In this document: positions 9,429 to 17,856 of the stretch, one piece after another
Position numbering within the stretch: the stretch's first letter is position 1
Layout: each line of letters opens with the position of its first letter
Source: Mogibacterium sp.
GTDB lineage: Bacteria > Bacillota > Clostridia > Peptostreptococcales > Anaerovoracaceae
Reading direction: 5' to 3'
Assembly (NCBI GenBank): GCA_017403955.1
Contig: JAFRDH010000010.1
Coordinates: 62,001-126,000, forward strand
Length of the DNA stretch: 64,000 nucleotides
Made by a program: the position numbers and the translations under genes
Notes under the pieces: model-generated
Database searches by the model: none
What the model saw: the letters and a program-made list of their open reading frames with translations, nothing else
Told to the model about the DNA's origin: nothing

Positions 9429-10178
9429 TCAGTATGTAGATCTGTTCCAGTGTTCAAGCGAAAGTGAATTCCAGTCTACGATATTCTTATCGAATACAGG
9501 TCCAGCTTTGCTGCACTTGACCATTCCCGATTTGGTCCCGACGTCGAAGTCTCCTTTTTCAGCATGTGAAACATGCATCATCATGCTGAGACTGAACTGT
9601 CCTTCTTTGGCTCTTCCGGAAAGTGCCTTGAGCATTGCAGGTGTTCCGCTGGCACATACGTAGTCTGCATTTCTGACTGCATCAGATGCCATTCCTTCCC
9701 TGCCGTTACTTCCGTCAAGTGTCAGGACTTCTAGTTCATTACAGATGTTCCTGAAAGAATCCATCATTACAATACTGTCTTTATTATTGAACCCCAGAAC
9801 CATCTTGAACTTCTTTCCTCTGATAAGGAGTGCTCTTGCAAGTTCAAGCATTTCGATCACGCCCATAGAGTCTGCGACAAGAACAGAATTATCTGGCACA
9901 GCATCAACGTCAAACCCGTTTCCGAGGCCGGTTTCAGATTCGACTTCTCCTCCGAATCCGATACCCGCCAGTTCCTGTCCGTACTTATCTGTTGCTTTGA
10001 AGACAACAGTATATCTTTCGCTATCATAATCACATACCTGATAAGGTCTGCATTCACCGCCCGTTTTGATCAGTACATATTGACCGGGACGAGAGAATCT
10101 GCAGCTATCAGTCTCAAAAGTCATTTTGTAAATATCAGGGGCAAGTTGTACTCTGTGAGACATCTTACTCTTGCTCAT
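9429..10178 (-). CDS. PyrK-like flavin reductase fold protein without the 2Fe-2S cysteines
   Basis: 249 residues with the ground plan of the dihydroorotate dehydrogenase electron-transfer subunit: an FAD-barrel arginine motif (RPYQVCD, 44-50, where PyrK has RPISI-type), GLGNGF (84-89), an NAD-domain LGF (128-130), TLDGSNGREG (153-162), and the C-terminal GPVF (226-229). Three of the four cluster cysteines are gone: where PyrK has a C-x4-5-C-x2-C loop this protein has SMMMHVSHAEKGDF, and only C222 remains. The glycine-rich nucleotide loop is changed to ADSMGV. No pyrD lies nearby. Probably a diverged paralogue with another job; it cannot pass electrons in the PyrK way. It overlaps the RDD gene by 14 bases. 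Confidence 0.75.
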   Translation of the reverse strand: MSKSKMSHRVQLAPDIYKMTFETDSCRFSRPGQYVLIKTGGECRPYQVCDYDSERYTVVFKATDKYGQELAGIGFGGEVESETGLGNGFDVDAVPDNSVLVADSMGVIEMLELARALLIRGKKFKMVLGFNNKDSIVMMDSFRNICNELEVLTLDGSNGREGMASDAVRNADYVCASGTPAMLKALSGRAKEGQFSLSMMMHVSHAEKGDFDVGTKSGMVKCSKAGPVFDKNIVDWNSLSLEHWNRSTY

Positions 10179-11055
10179 TATTCTCCACCTTTTTAATTTC
10201 TTCAGATTTGATTTCTTCAGTTTCGTCAGATTTGGTTTCTTCTGTTTCGATTGCTTCCGTTTCGATTGCTTCCGTTTCGGTATCTTCAGATTTGATTGCT
10301 TCAGTTTCGTCAGATTCGATCACTTGTGTTTCTTCAGTATTGACTGCTACTGTTTCAGGCTCTCCGGAAACTACCTCAACAGCTATATCTTTTGCTGTAC
10401 TTGCAACAGTTTCAGCTGCTTTTATTACAGTATCGGTTACTTCAGGAGAGATGGTATTCTCTGTCACTACGACTTCGTCTGCTGCCGGAGCCGAGACAGG
10501 ATCGACTTTTTGTTTTGGCTTTCTCTTCGGTCTGGTATTGAGTTTAGCAGATTCCTTGAGATCGACTACATAAGTGTCGAGGATCTTATCATGCCAGCCT
10601 CTGTTCTTTTCATCGACCAGGACCCAGATGAAGCCGAGACAGAGAATCGAAGCGGATGCACTTTTGACGATCCACTCTCTGAAAAGCATTTTCCAGAATC
10701 CGATCGGCTCACCATTATCGCTTGATACGACCTGAAGCCCGAGGATAGCTTTACCGATAGTCTGTGACTTAGAGTAAAATACCATCTGGGCAACTACATA
10801 AACTGTCATCAGAATGAATGGGATGATGATTGCCGCTACTATTCCGCCGACATTAGGTCTGCTGTATCCGTATCCGTATCCATATCCGAAATCCGAGAAA
10901 GGATCATTCCCGAAGGACATCGGATTCGCAATAGCCAGAACTATCAATGTGATAAACCAGATACTGCCTGAAATGAAAGGTACTACAGCATCAATACAGT
11001 ATGCTCCGAGACGTTTTCCTCTCGAAGCCAGTTTCATGACTTTCCGTTTCTTCAT
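10165..11055 (-). CDS. RDD family membrane protein with repetitive acidic tail
   Basis: 296 residues from the ATG at 11053-11055 (AAGGGAG 9 bases upstream; the frame continues to 11136 without a ribosome site). An RDD domain with about three membrane helices follows the typical RGKRLGAYCIDAVVPF start and includes TIGKAILGLQV. A GY-rich loop (DFGYGYGYGYSRP) lies between the first helices. The last 110 residues are cytoplasmic-looking, acidic and repetitive (EAIET, DETE, KSEE units), encoded by near-tandem DNA repeats. Function unknown; RDD proteins are sometimes transporters. Confidence 0.85.
   Translation of the reverse strand: MKKRKVMKLASRGKRLGAYCIDAVVPFISGSIWFITLIVLAIANPMSFGNDPFSDFGYGYGYGYSRPNVGGIVAAIIIPFILMTVYVVAQMVFYSKSQTIGKAILGLQVVSSDNGEPIGFWKMLFREWIVKSASASILCLGFIWVLVDEKNRGWHDKILDTYVVDLKESAKLNTRPKRKPKQKVDPVSAPAADEVVVTENTISPEVTDTVIKAAETVASTAKDIAVEVVSGEPETVAVNTEETQVIESDETEAIKSEDTETEAIETEAIETEETKSDETEEIKSEEIKKVENNEQE
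10249..10278 (-). repeat. 15-bp exact tandem repeat in the RDD tail
   Basis: GATTGCTTCCGTTTC occurs twice in direct succession (10249-10263, 10264-10278), with looser copies from 10208 to 10330. It encodes the EAIET repeats and keeps the reading frame (15 bp), so length can vary without breaking the protein. Confidence 0.8.
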
Positions 11056-11124
11056 TACGATTAACTCCCTTAGGATGTGTTGTGAAATCTGATAAAAATC
11101 ACAACCTCTTCCAATATGATTTGT

Positions 11125-11171
11125 ATTATATAACACAAATCATCCAATTTGTTGTACAATTCGTGTACAAT
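11125..11171 (-). promoter_or_regulatory. probable promoter region of the RDD gene with an 11-bp-period direct repeat
   Basis: Minus-strand TATAAT at 11125-11130 without a good -35 box. At the expected -35 position lie two copies of TGTACAAT (11153-11160, 11164-11171) spaced exactly 11 bases, one helix turn. This fits an activator or repressor site. No regulator gene is next to it. 11172-11303 holds only a weak hairpin (11267-11289, GCCATAA/TTATGGC). Confidence 0.4.
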
Positions 11172-11303
11172 CCGTGACAAGTCCTTGTAACAGTCGAAAA
11201 GCCCGCTTTATTATACTCGCGGACTTTGACTATTTGTAATTAATTAAATCTATCGATGTCATCTATGCCATAAGCATTTCGTTTATGGCTGATGCGATTC
11301 GAA

Positions 11304-11723
11304 TCAATCCTCGTGCGGTTCGAATCCCACAAGGCTCTCAGGCATTTCTTTGCCGCTCTTTGTGTAATAATCTACGAGGGCAGCTTTGATAGCATCCTCT
11401 GCAAGAACGGAGCAGTGGATCTTTCTGGCAGGAAGACCGTCCAGAGCTTCTACTACAGCTTTGTTGGTAAGTTCAAGTGCTTCGTCAAGAGTTTTCCCTT
11501 TGATAAGCTCTGTAGCCATCGAGCTGGTTGCAATTGCGCTGCCGCATCCAAAGGTCTTGAACTTGACATCAACGATCCTGTCATCCTCTACCTTGAGATA
11601 CATCTTCATGATATCTCCGCAGAGCGGATTTCCAACTTCGCCGATTCCATCAGCATCTTCGATTACTCCTACATTGCGCGGATGCTCAAAGTGATCCATT
11701 ACTTTATCTGTATACAGTGACAT
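11304..11723 (-). CDS. iscU: iron-sulfur cluster scaffold IscU/NifU-N
   Basis: Scaffold on which IscS-derived sulfur and iron are built into 2Fe-2S clusters. 139 residues with all ligand residues: C35 and D37 in LCGD, C60 in FGCGSA, and H103-C104 in HCSVLAEDAI. It is followed by a short charged tail. It lies 27 bases after iscS in an iscR-iscS-iscU operon, a frequent minimal arrangement in Clostridia without hscAB-fdx. Confidence 0.95.
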   Translation of the reverse strand: MSLYTDKVMDHFEHPRNVGVIEDADGIGEVGNPLCGDIMKMYLKVEDDRIVDVKFKTFGCGSAIATSSMATELIKGKTLDEALELTNKAVVEALDGLPARKIHCSVLAEDAIKAALVDYYTKSGKEMPESLVGFEPHED

Positions 11724-11750
11724 TCTTATCTCCTTTCATTCTTGCATCTA

Positions 11751-12953
11751 TTACATATGTTCAGGGATGCAGTGCTCTCTGATACCATTCTGCAGATCTT
11801 CCCAATACGGGGACATACTTCTGTACAGTTCCACTACTGAGTGAACTTTCTCGATAATATAGTCGATCTGCTCTTCTGTATTCTCATAGTCAAGGCTGAA
11901 TCTCAGCGAACCGTGTGCGGCTTCGACCGGTATACCCATTCCGGTAAGTACATGCGACGGATCGAGAGATTCGCTGGTACATGCTGACCCGGACGAACAC
12001 TCAATGCCGTAAAGATCGAGGTGCAGAAGCAGGCTCTCGCCTTCAACGCCTTCAAATGACCAGTTGACATTTCCCGGAAGTCTCTTGACCGGATCTCCGT
12101 TAAGCTGTGAATACGGAATGTCCTTGAGGCCCTCAATGAGGCGGTCTCTGAGCGCTCTTACTTTGCTCATGTTCTGTTCCATGTTGTCACAGCCTTCTTT
12201 GAGGGCAACTGCCATAGAAGCGATCCCCGGTACATTTACTGTTCCGGCCCTCTTGCCTCTCTCCTGCGCTCCGCCTTCGATCACATTCGTAAGGCGGATG
12301 CCATTGCGCGCATATAGAATACCTACGCCCTTAGGTCCATGAAACTTGTGTCCTGACATGGACAACATATCAATATTCATAGCCTGTACATCTATCGGAA
12401 GATGTGCTGCAGCCTGTACAGCGTCAGTATGGAAGAGAACGTGCTTCTCTTTGCATATGGCTCCGATCTCAGGGATCGGCTGAATTGCGCCCATCTCATT
12501 ATTCGCGAACATTATGGATACGAGTGCAGTATCTTCTCTGATCGCATTCTTTACATCTTCAATGTCCACGATACCATTTGGCTGTGGCTTGAGATATGTG
12601 ACTTCAAAGCCTTCCTTCTCAAGCTTGGCCATTGTATGGAGTATAGCGTGATGCTCAATATTGAGTGTAACAAGATGCTTCTTGCCCTTGTTCCTGAGTC
12701 CTCTCGCAGCACTTATAAGTGCCTGATTGTCAGCCTCAGAACCGCCCGAAGTAAAGTATATCTCATTAGGGTTCTTCGCATTGATGCATCCTGCTACGAT
12801 AGCTCTTGCTTCGTCAAGGACTTCCTGTGTGCGCTGACCGTCTGTGTGAAGACTGTTCGGATTGCCATTGAAATTGTCAAGGCATTCGATCAGCTTGTCT
12901 CTTGCTGTTTTGCTGAGATATGTAGTTGCAGCATTATCAGCATATACTCTCAT
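11751..12953 (-). CDS. iscS: cysteine desulfurase IscS/NifS
   Basis: PLP enzyme that takes sulfur from cysteine for iron-sulfur clusters. 400 residues from ATG 12951-12953 with GGAGG upstream; the frame opens further but the MRVYADNAATT start is that of the family. Visible: the PLP lysine region SGHKFHGPKG and the flexible loop cysteine in SSGSACTSESLDPSHVL. It sits between iscR and iscU. Confidence 0.96.
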   Translation of the reverse strand: MRVYADNAATTYLSKTARDKLIECLDNFNGNPNSLHTDGQRTQEVLDEARAIVAGCINAKNPNEIYFTSGGSEADNQALISAARGLRNKGKKHLVTLNIEHHAILHTMAKLEKEGFEVTYLKPQPNGIVDIEDVKNAIREDTALVSIMFANNEMGAIQPIPEIGAICKEKHVLFHTDAVQAAAHLPIDVQAMNIDMLSMSGHKFHGPKGVGILYARNGIRLTNVIEGGAQERGKRAGTVNVPGIASMAVALKEGCDNMEQNMSKVRALRDRLIEGLKDIPYSQLNGDPVKRLPGNVNWSFEGVEGESLLLHLDLYGIECSSGSACTSESLDPSHVLTGMGIPVEAAHGSLRFSLDYENTEEQIDYIIEKVHSVVELYRSMSPYWEDLQNGIREHCIPEHM

Positions 12954-12981
12954 CTGTTGATCCTCCTGATAAATCTTGCTT

Positions 12982-13434
12982 TTATTCCTGATCGCAGTGC
13001 TCACAGTAATCTCCGAGCATCTTGCGCCGATTGCCGTTTATTATGTCAGCAAGTGTTATCTTGCTGAGGTAGTTGTCTATGACTCTGTCCAGTCCTGCCC
13101 AAAGCGGAAGTGTACTGCAAGTTGCAGCCTTGTCGCACTTGACACCGTCCTGCATGATGCAGTTTACCGGGGCGAGTGTTCCCTCCGTGAGGATCAGGAT
13201 CTCACTGATGTTGTAATCTTCCGGAGCTCTGGCAAGCTTATAACCGCCGTTCTTCCCCCTCAGACTTTCGAGCATACCGCCTTTATTGAGAATGGATATG
13301 ATGCTCTCGAGATACTTCATAGAAAGATTTTCTCTCTCTGCTATGTCAGCCAATGAAACATAACCGCCATCTGAATTTCTGGCAATATCTGTCATAACAG
13401 TAAGAGCATATCTGCCCTTGGTTGAAACCATCAT
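12982..13434 (-). CDS. iscR: Rrf2 family regulator, IscR-like
   Basis: 150 residues from ATG 13432-13434 (GGAGG 8 bases upstream). The winged-helix domain starts VSTKGRYALTVM. The cluster cysteines C92, C100 and C106 are present in the right region, plus an extra C-terminal C144-x2-C147 pair not usual in E. coli IscR. It probably senses Fe-S status and represses its own operon; a perfect palindrome lies inside its promoter. Confidence 0.93.
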   Translation of the reverse strand: MMVSTKGRYALTVMTDIARNSDGGYVSLADIAERENLSMKYLESIISILNKGGMLESLRGKNGGYKLARAPEDYNISEILILTEGTLAPVNCIMQDGVKCDKAATCSTLPLWAGLDRVIDNYLSKITLADIINGNRRKMLGDYCEHCDQE

Positions 13435-13469
13435 CTCCGTGTCCTCCTTCGTCTCATCTTTCCCGATAA

Positions 13470-13498
13470 ATCCTACCACCGTGGTAGGAATAAGTCAA
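13470..13498 (-). promoter_or_regulatory. promoter of the iscR-iscS-iscU operon
   Basis: Minus strand TTGACT (13493-13498), 17-base spacer, TAGGAT (13470-13475). The spacer and -10 box are almost entirely occupied by the operator at 13471-13489. Confidence 0.8.
13471..13489. promoter_or_regulatory. Rrf2/IscR-type operator, perfect 19-bp palindrome
   Basis: TCCTACCACCGTGGTAGGA: two 9-base arms with perfect dyad symmetry around one central base, lying between the -35 and -10 boxes of the iscR promoter. Position and symmetry fit autorepression by the neighbouring Rrf2 protein. The sequence differs from the E. coli IscR and Bacillus CymR sites. Confidence 0.75.
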
Positions 13499-13574
13499 CA
13501 AGCAATTATTCGCCATTTATCTTGATCATTATCGGCAACAACCGTTTTTTACGGGAATATACCAACTATGTCCC

Positions 13575-13603
13575 TTTACTTATTTAAATACTGTACATAT
13601 AAT
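13575..13603 (+). promoter_or_regulatory. sigma-A promoter of the Na/Pi transporter gene
   Basis: TTTACT (13575-13580), 17-base spacer, TATAAT (13598-13603), giving a leader of about 95 bases before the start codon at 13705. Confidence 0.75.
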
Positions 13604-13704
13604 ATATTTGGTGTAAGTTCGGTTTATTTCTAAATTGAACTTGCTACTGCTGATCACCGGTCTGTTGACCAGGATCATATTATTTCAGAAAGCAGGGATA
13701 CTAT

Positions 13705-15699
13705 ATGCATATTTTCTATACAGTTATCGCCTTCCTCGGCGGACTCAGCATGTTCCTTTACGGAATGCGTGTCATGGGCGACGGACTCAAGAGTTCATCC
13801 GGAGGCGCACTCAGAACTGTTCTCGCCAAGGTAACGAACAAAGCCTACATGGGATTTATCCTTGGAATGGTAGTTGCCTGTGTAATACAAAGTTCAACTG
13901 CTACCATTGTTATTACAGTCGGTCTTGTAGGTGCAGGTCTTCTCACCTTCCATCAATCTATCGGGATCGTTCTAGGCGCAAACGTCGGAACAGCTATCAC
14001 TGCTCAGATCATCCGGCTTATGGACGTCAGTTCAGGCATGGACAGTCCTCTCTATTTCTTCAAAGCTGACAACCTCGCTCCCCTTGCCCTCGTGATCGGT
14101 ATTGTGATGATCATGTTCGTAAGGAGCGGTTCTTCAAAAACTGTGGGCAATATCGCATGCGGATTCGGAATACTCTTCATGGGCCTTATCTACATGAGCG
14201 ATGTAGTCGCAGGATTCGGCGAACAGCTGAGTCATCTGCTCACAGCGTTCCAGAACAACTATCTTCTGGGATTCCTTTCCGGTGTTTTTGTAACCGGAGT
14301 CGTACAGAGTTCATCAGCTGTTGTCGGTATCATCCAGTCCATAGCAAGTTCTATCGGAGTCACGTTCCAGGCAGTTTTCGCAGTTATCATCGGTGTCAAC
14401 ATCGGGGACTGTATAACAACATATCTCGTCAGCCGCATCGGCGCTAAGCCAAGTCAGCGCAGGACTGCAGTAGTTCACATCGTTTACAACGTATTCGCTG
14501 CTGTCCTCATTTCTGCTCTGGTCGCCATCGGAAGATTTACCGGCCTCATCAGCGACGAACTATGGACCATGACACTTAACTCCGGCGGTGTCGCTAACCT
14601 CCATGGTCTGTTCAGACTTATCCCTGCCGTTGCTCTTCTCCCTCTCGTACCACTGTTTGAGAAGATCACAGTCTCGATCGTACGAGAAGAGCCGATCTCA
14701 GCCGAAGACAAAAATGCCATTGCTGCACTTGATGGTCTGGATGAGCGTTTATTCAGTTCCCCTGCCCTTGCACTTGACCAGGTCGAGCGTGTAACACTTG
14801 AAATGAGTGAGATCGCGATCCACAACTTCCACGCAGCTGTCTCGCAGTTCTATTCTTTTGATCCTAAGCGCAGTCAGAGGATACAGGAACGAGAAGATCT
14901 TCTTGACAGAATGACTGACGCCGGCAACAAATATATTGTATCGTTGTCGCCATATGTAACAAGAGATGTAGATACCAGGCAGCAGAACTCGATCCTCAAA
15001 GCCCTGATCTGTTACGAACGAATCGGCGATCTGGCTGTCAATATTTCAGATGAAGTCGAGAAACTCAAAGCAGATAATAAGGAATTCTCACCTAATGCAA
15101 TGGCTGAACTCAAAGTCGCCTTCGATGCTGTCGATGAGATACTAACAATAGTTACGAAAGCATACAGAAACAAAGATACTGCTCTTGCAGCCCAGGTCGA
15201 GCCTCTTGAAGAGGTCATCGATGACCTTATCGAAGGCATGAACGCAAGGCATGTATACAGAATGGTCAACCACCTGTGCGATGCAGTCAATGGTATTTAT
15301 TATCAGGCTATACTTACCAACATCGAGCACATCTCGGATAAGTGCAGTGATATTGCAGTTTATATTCTTGAAAGAGACAATTCTGAGATATTCGGTAACG
15401 AACATACATATGTACATGATCTTCATCACTCCAACAATGAAGACTATATGAGAAAGTATCAGGATGACTACGATAAGTACTTCGGTTCGCTTGAACGCAT
15501 TCCTGTCACTAACAAACTCGAGGAAAGCATTACTGTTTCCGAGTCCATCGCTGATACCATTGAGCCTGAAGAAAAGCATACCAGGAGATTGACCCTTAAA
15601 TGGGCAGGCGATAAGAACAAAACAAAACCAAAAGACCTTGACCCTGAGGATGCAAAAATCAAGAAAAAGCAGCAGGAAGCAAAATCTTTTGAACAATAA
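13705..15699 (+). CDS. Na+/phosphate symporter with C-terminal PhoU domain
   Basis: 664 residues. The membrane part (about 1-330) contains the two inverted Na_Pi_cotrans repeats with the hallmark QSSTATIVI and QSSSAVVGI motifs. Residues about 350-560 form a PhoU-like helical bundle, then a charged tail. The NptA/YjbB type with PhoU fusion imports or exports phosphate with sodium. Start ATG after CAGGGATACTAT. It stands alone between its own promoter and terminator. Confidence 0.94.
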   Translation: MHIFYTVIAFLGGLSMFLYGMRVMGDGLKSSSGGALRTVLAKVTNKAYMGFILGMVVACVIQSSTATIVITVGLVGAGLLTFHQSIGIVLGANVGTAITAQIIRLMDVSSGMDSPLYFFKADNLAPLALVIGIVMIMFVRSGSSKTVGNIACGFGILFMGLIYMSDVVAGFGEQLSHLLTAFQNNYLLGFLSGVFVTGVVQSSSAVVGIIQSIASSIGVTFQAVFAVIIGVNIGDCITTYLVSRIGAKPSQRRTAVVHIVYNVFAAVLISALVAIGRFTGLISDELWTMTLNSGGVANLHGLFRLIPAVALLPLVPLFEKITVSIVREEPISAEDKNAIAALDGLDERLFSSPALALDQVERVTLEMSEIAIHNFHAAVSQFYSFDPKRSQRIQEREDLLDRMTDAGNKYIVSLSPYVTRDVDTRQQNSILKALICYERIGDLAVNISDEVEKLKADNKEFSPNAMAELKVAFDAVDEILTIVTKAYRNKDTALAAQVEPLEEVIDDLIEGMNARHVYRMVNHLCDAVNGIYYQAILTNIEHISDKCSDIAVYILERDNSEIFGNEHTYVHDLHHSNNEDYMRKYQDDYDKYFGSLERIPVTNKLEESITVSESIADTIEPEEKHTRRLTLKWAGDKNKTKPKDLDPEDAKIKKKQQEAKSFEQ

Positions 15700-15703
15700 A
15701 CAA

Positions 15704-15738
15704 GACCCCGCTCAAAATCCTGAGCGGGGTCATTTTTT
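15704..15738. terminator. strong terminator after the Na/Pi transporter gene
   Basis: GACCCCGCTCA, 6-base loop, TGAGCGGGGTC, then ATTTTTT: an 11-bp perfect stem. It may also stop the leftward YitT transcript, less efficiently (TTGTTT on that side). Confidence 0.9.
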
Positions 15739-15760
15739 ATGAATCTGGCCGGCACACTTG

Positions 15761-16666
15761 CTATTCAGTAAATCTTTTCTGGAAGTTGCCGAATATCTTG
15801 GTGCCTTCATTTACCATAACAAAGGCCTGGGGATCTACACTCCTTACTATTTCGAGAAGTCTCGGGAGTTCATACTTTGTCACCATTGTCATAAGTATAT
15901 ATGTATCTTCGTTGGTGTACCCTCCTGCTCCCCTCCAGTAAGTCAGGCCGCGTCTGACCTCATTGATGACTTTGTCGGTTATTCCGTCCTTCTTGGTGAA
16001 GATCATCACCTGAACGTTGATATTCTGTGTATGCTGATAATCAAGCGCGAGAGCATTCACTACCGCATATATCATGGAATAAACAACGATACGGATGTCA
16101 AACAGGAAGAAGCATATCCCGTAAATGACTGTATTGATAGCGATTGCGATCTTGCCGACGCTGAAGTTAGGATGCGTCTTCGAAAGCGCCATTCCGATAA
16201 TATCCTGCCCGCCTCCCGAGGTCCCGCCTTTGAGCACGATGCCTGCTCCGGTCCCTGAGACTAGTCCGCCTACGAGACATGCAGTAAGATAGTCGTCAAA
16301 AATCGGTTCTTTCGCAACCGGCACAAGCGCCATTGCAAGCGATGCGATACCGATAGATATCATCGAAGTCACGCAGAATTCTTTGCCGAGAACTTTATAT
16401 CCCAATATGAACAGCGGAATATTGATTATGTAATAAATGATTCCAAGATAATCGACTCCGGGTATCTGCGGAAAATGCAGAAACTTCACAAGGAAGAGTC
16501 TCAGGAGCATCGACATACCCGTAAAACCGCTGCTGTAAAGGTTCATCGGTGAAATGATCACATTTACACCTATCGCAAAGAGAATATTTCCTCCGATGAC
16601 GAGACCGATCCTTTTGAGAAGATGTTTACGCTTCTCCGGAGTATCCGGCAGCCTTAATCCTTTCAT
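15761..16666 (-). CDS. YitT family membrane protein (DUF161 + DUF2179)
   Basis: 301 residues. Five or six membrane helices (about 20-210) include GGTSGGGQDIIGMAL, followed by a soluble C-terminal DUF2179 domain (RGLTYWRGAGGYTNEDTYIL) that resembles small ligand-binding regulatory domains. The substrate is not known. It follows the polyamine-binding lipoprotein gene by 13 bases. Confidence 0.9.
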   Translation of the reverse strand: MKGLRLPDTPEKRKHLLKRIGLVIGGNILFAIGVNVIISPMNLYSSGFTGMSMLLRLFLVKFLHFPQIPGVDYLGIIYYIINIPLFILGYKVLGKEFCVTSMISIGIASLAMALVPVAKEPIFDDYLTACLVGGLVSGTGAGIVLKGGTSGGGQDIIGMALSKTHPNFSVGKIAIAINTVIYGICFFLFDIRIVVYSMIYAVVNALALDYQHTQNINVQVMIFTKKDGITDKVINEVRRGLTYWRGAGGYTNEDTYILMTMVTKYELPRLLEIVRSVDPQAFVMVNEGTKIFGNFQKRFTE

Positions 16667-16679
16667 CTGATGCCTCTCT

Positions 16680-17747
16680 TTATTTGGACTTTACTTCCTT
16701 CCAGTACTTGCTGAACAGATCTGTAGTCTCATCGTCAAGCATTCTGAGAGACGAACAGCGTTCGAGAGTCTCGTCTGAAGGGAAAATCGCTTCTTCCTGA
16801 AGAGCCTCTTCGTCTTCGATAACATCAAGAGCTGCTATGTTAGGGGTAGTATAATACAGATAGTCGAAGTTCTGAGCTGCGACATCTGCTTTGCAAAGGA
16901 AATTGATCCATGCCTCAGCGTTCTCTTTGTTCGCTGCATTATTAGGAATGATCCAGGAGTCAAGGAAGAATTCAGAGCCTTCTTTAGGCACTACGAATTT
17001 AACATTCTCGTTGAGATCCTTAGTATAAGCATATTCTCCATTCCATACTACACCGATAGCAGCAGATCCGTCTGCCAGAAGGTCTCTTGCAGAGTCATTC
17101 GCATACTTATATACAAGTGGCTTCTGCTTGATGAGTTCAGCAGCTGCAGCCTTGATCTCATCTTCATTCGTTGTATTCTGATCATAACCGAGTTTGCGAA
17201 GTGCGATCATGAATGTATCTCTTACGCTGTCAGGCATGACAAGATGATCAGCGAAAGCCTCATTCCAGAGGTCATCCCATGAATCGATCTCGATATCTCC
17301 TACCATCTCGGTATTGTAAAGAATACCGGCAACACCTGCCATATAAGGAACTGAGTACTTGTTACCCGGGTCGAACACTTCGGATTTCTTCATATAGTTC
17401 TCTCCGATATTGCCCAGCTCAGGGATATTGTCCTTATTGATTTCAGCAAGCATATCTTTGCTGATCATTTTTTCGACCATATAATCTGATGTGCAGATGC
17501 AATCATATGTAGTCGCATTATTCTCAATTACAGTGTACATTTCTTCGGCTGTATCATAAGAATCCAGTACTACTTTGATACCTGTCTCAGCCTGAAATGT
17601 TTCAATCAGAGTCGGGTCAAAATAGTCACCGTAACAATACACATAAACTTCGCCCTTTTCTTCGGTCCTGCAGCCTGTAAATGCCATAGCAATGAGCATC
17701 ACACTAATTAAAATCAGTGCAGTTCTTCTGATCCTATTTTTGTTCAA
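16680..17747 (-). CDS. spermidine/putrescine-binding lipoprotein, PotD-like
   Basis: 355 residues. A type II signal peptide with lipobox AFTGC (lipid cysteine C26) anchors it outside. The mature part is a PotD/PotF-type periplasmic-binding fold (VYVYCYGDYFDPTLIETF start, LVMPDSVRDTFMIALRKLGY). The start is TTG at 17745-17747 with GGAGG 8 bases before. No potABC permease or ATPase genes lie on either side, so it must work with a transporter encoded elsewhere or do something else. It is in an operon with a YitT protein. Confidence 0.88.
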   Translation of the reverse strand: MNKNRIRRTALILISVMLIAMAFTGCRTEEKGEVYVYCYGDYFDPTLIETFQAETGIKVVLDSYDTAEEMYTVIENNATTYDCICTSDYMVEKMISKDMLAEINKDNIPELGNIGENYMKKSEVFDPGNKYSVPYMAGVAGILYNTEMVGDIEIDSWDDLWNEAFADHLVMPDSVRDTFMIALRKLGYDQNTTNEDEIKAAAAELIKQKPLVYKYANDSARDLLADGSAAIGVVWNGEYAYTKDLNENVKFVVPKEGSEFFLDSWIIPNNAANKENAEAWINFLCKADVAAQNFDYLYYTTPNIAALDVIEDEEALQEEAIFPSDETLERCSSLRMLDDETTDLFSKYWKEVKSK

Positions 17748-17793
17748 TTACCAATCCTCCTTGTAGTGAATAAGAAAAAACCAGTTAAAAATG

Positions 17794-17802
17794 ATTATAA
17801 CA
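17794..17802 (-). promoter_or_regulatory. extended -10 promoter of the PotD-like gene
   Basis: Minus strand TGTTATAAT, an extended -10 element about 45 bases before the TTG start; the -35 region is weak. Confidence 0.5.
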
Positions 17803-17820
17803 TATAGCGAGTGTAAGATG

Positions 17821-17853
17821 TAAAAAAAGAGAGACTATTCTGATAGTCTCTCT
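17821..17853 (-). terminator. terminator of the tRNA operon
   Basis: An 11-bp perfect stem AGAGAGACTAT / ATAGTCTCTCT with a 4-base loop and seven Ts on the minus strand, directly after tRNA-Cys. Confidence 0.9.
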
Positions 17854-17856
17854 AAC

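Noticed and set aside
11267-11289. Hairpin GCCATAA/TTATGGC as the iscU terminator
   Set aside because: No T-run follows on the minus strand, so it cannot be called an intrinsic terminator with confidence.
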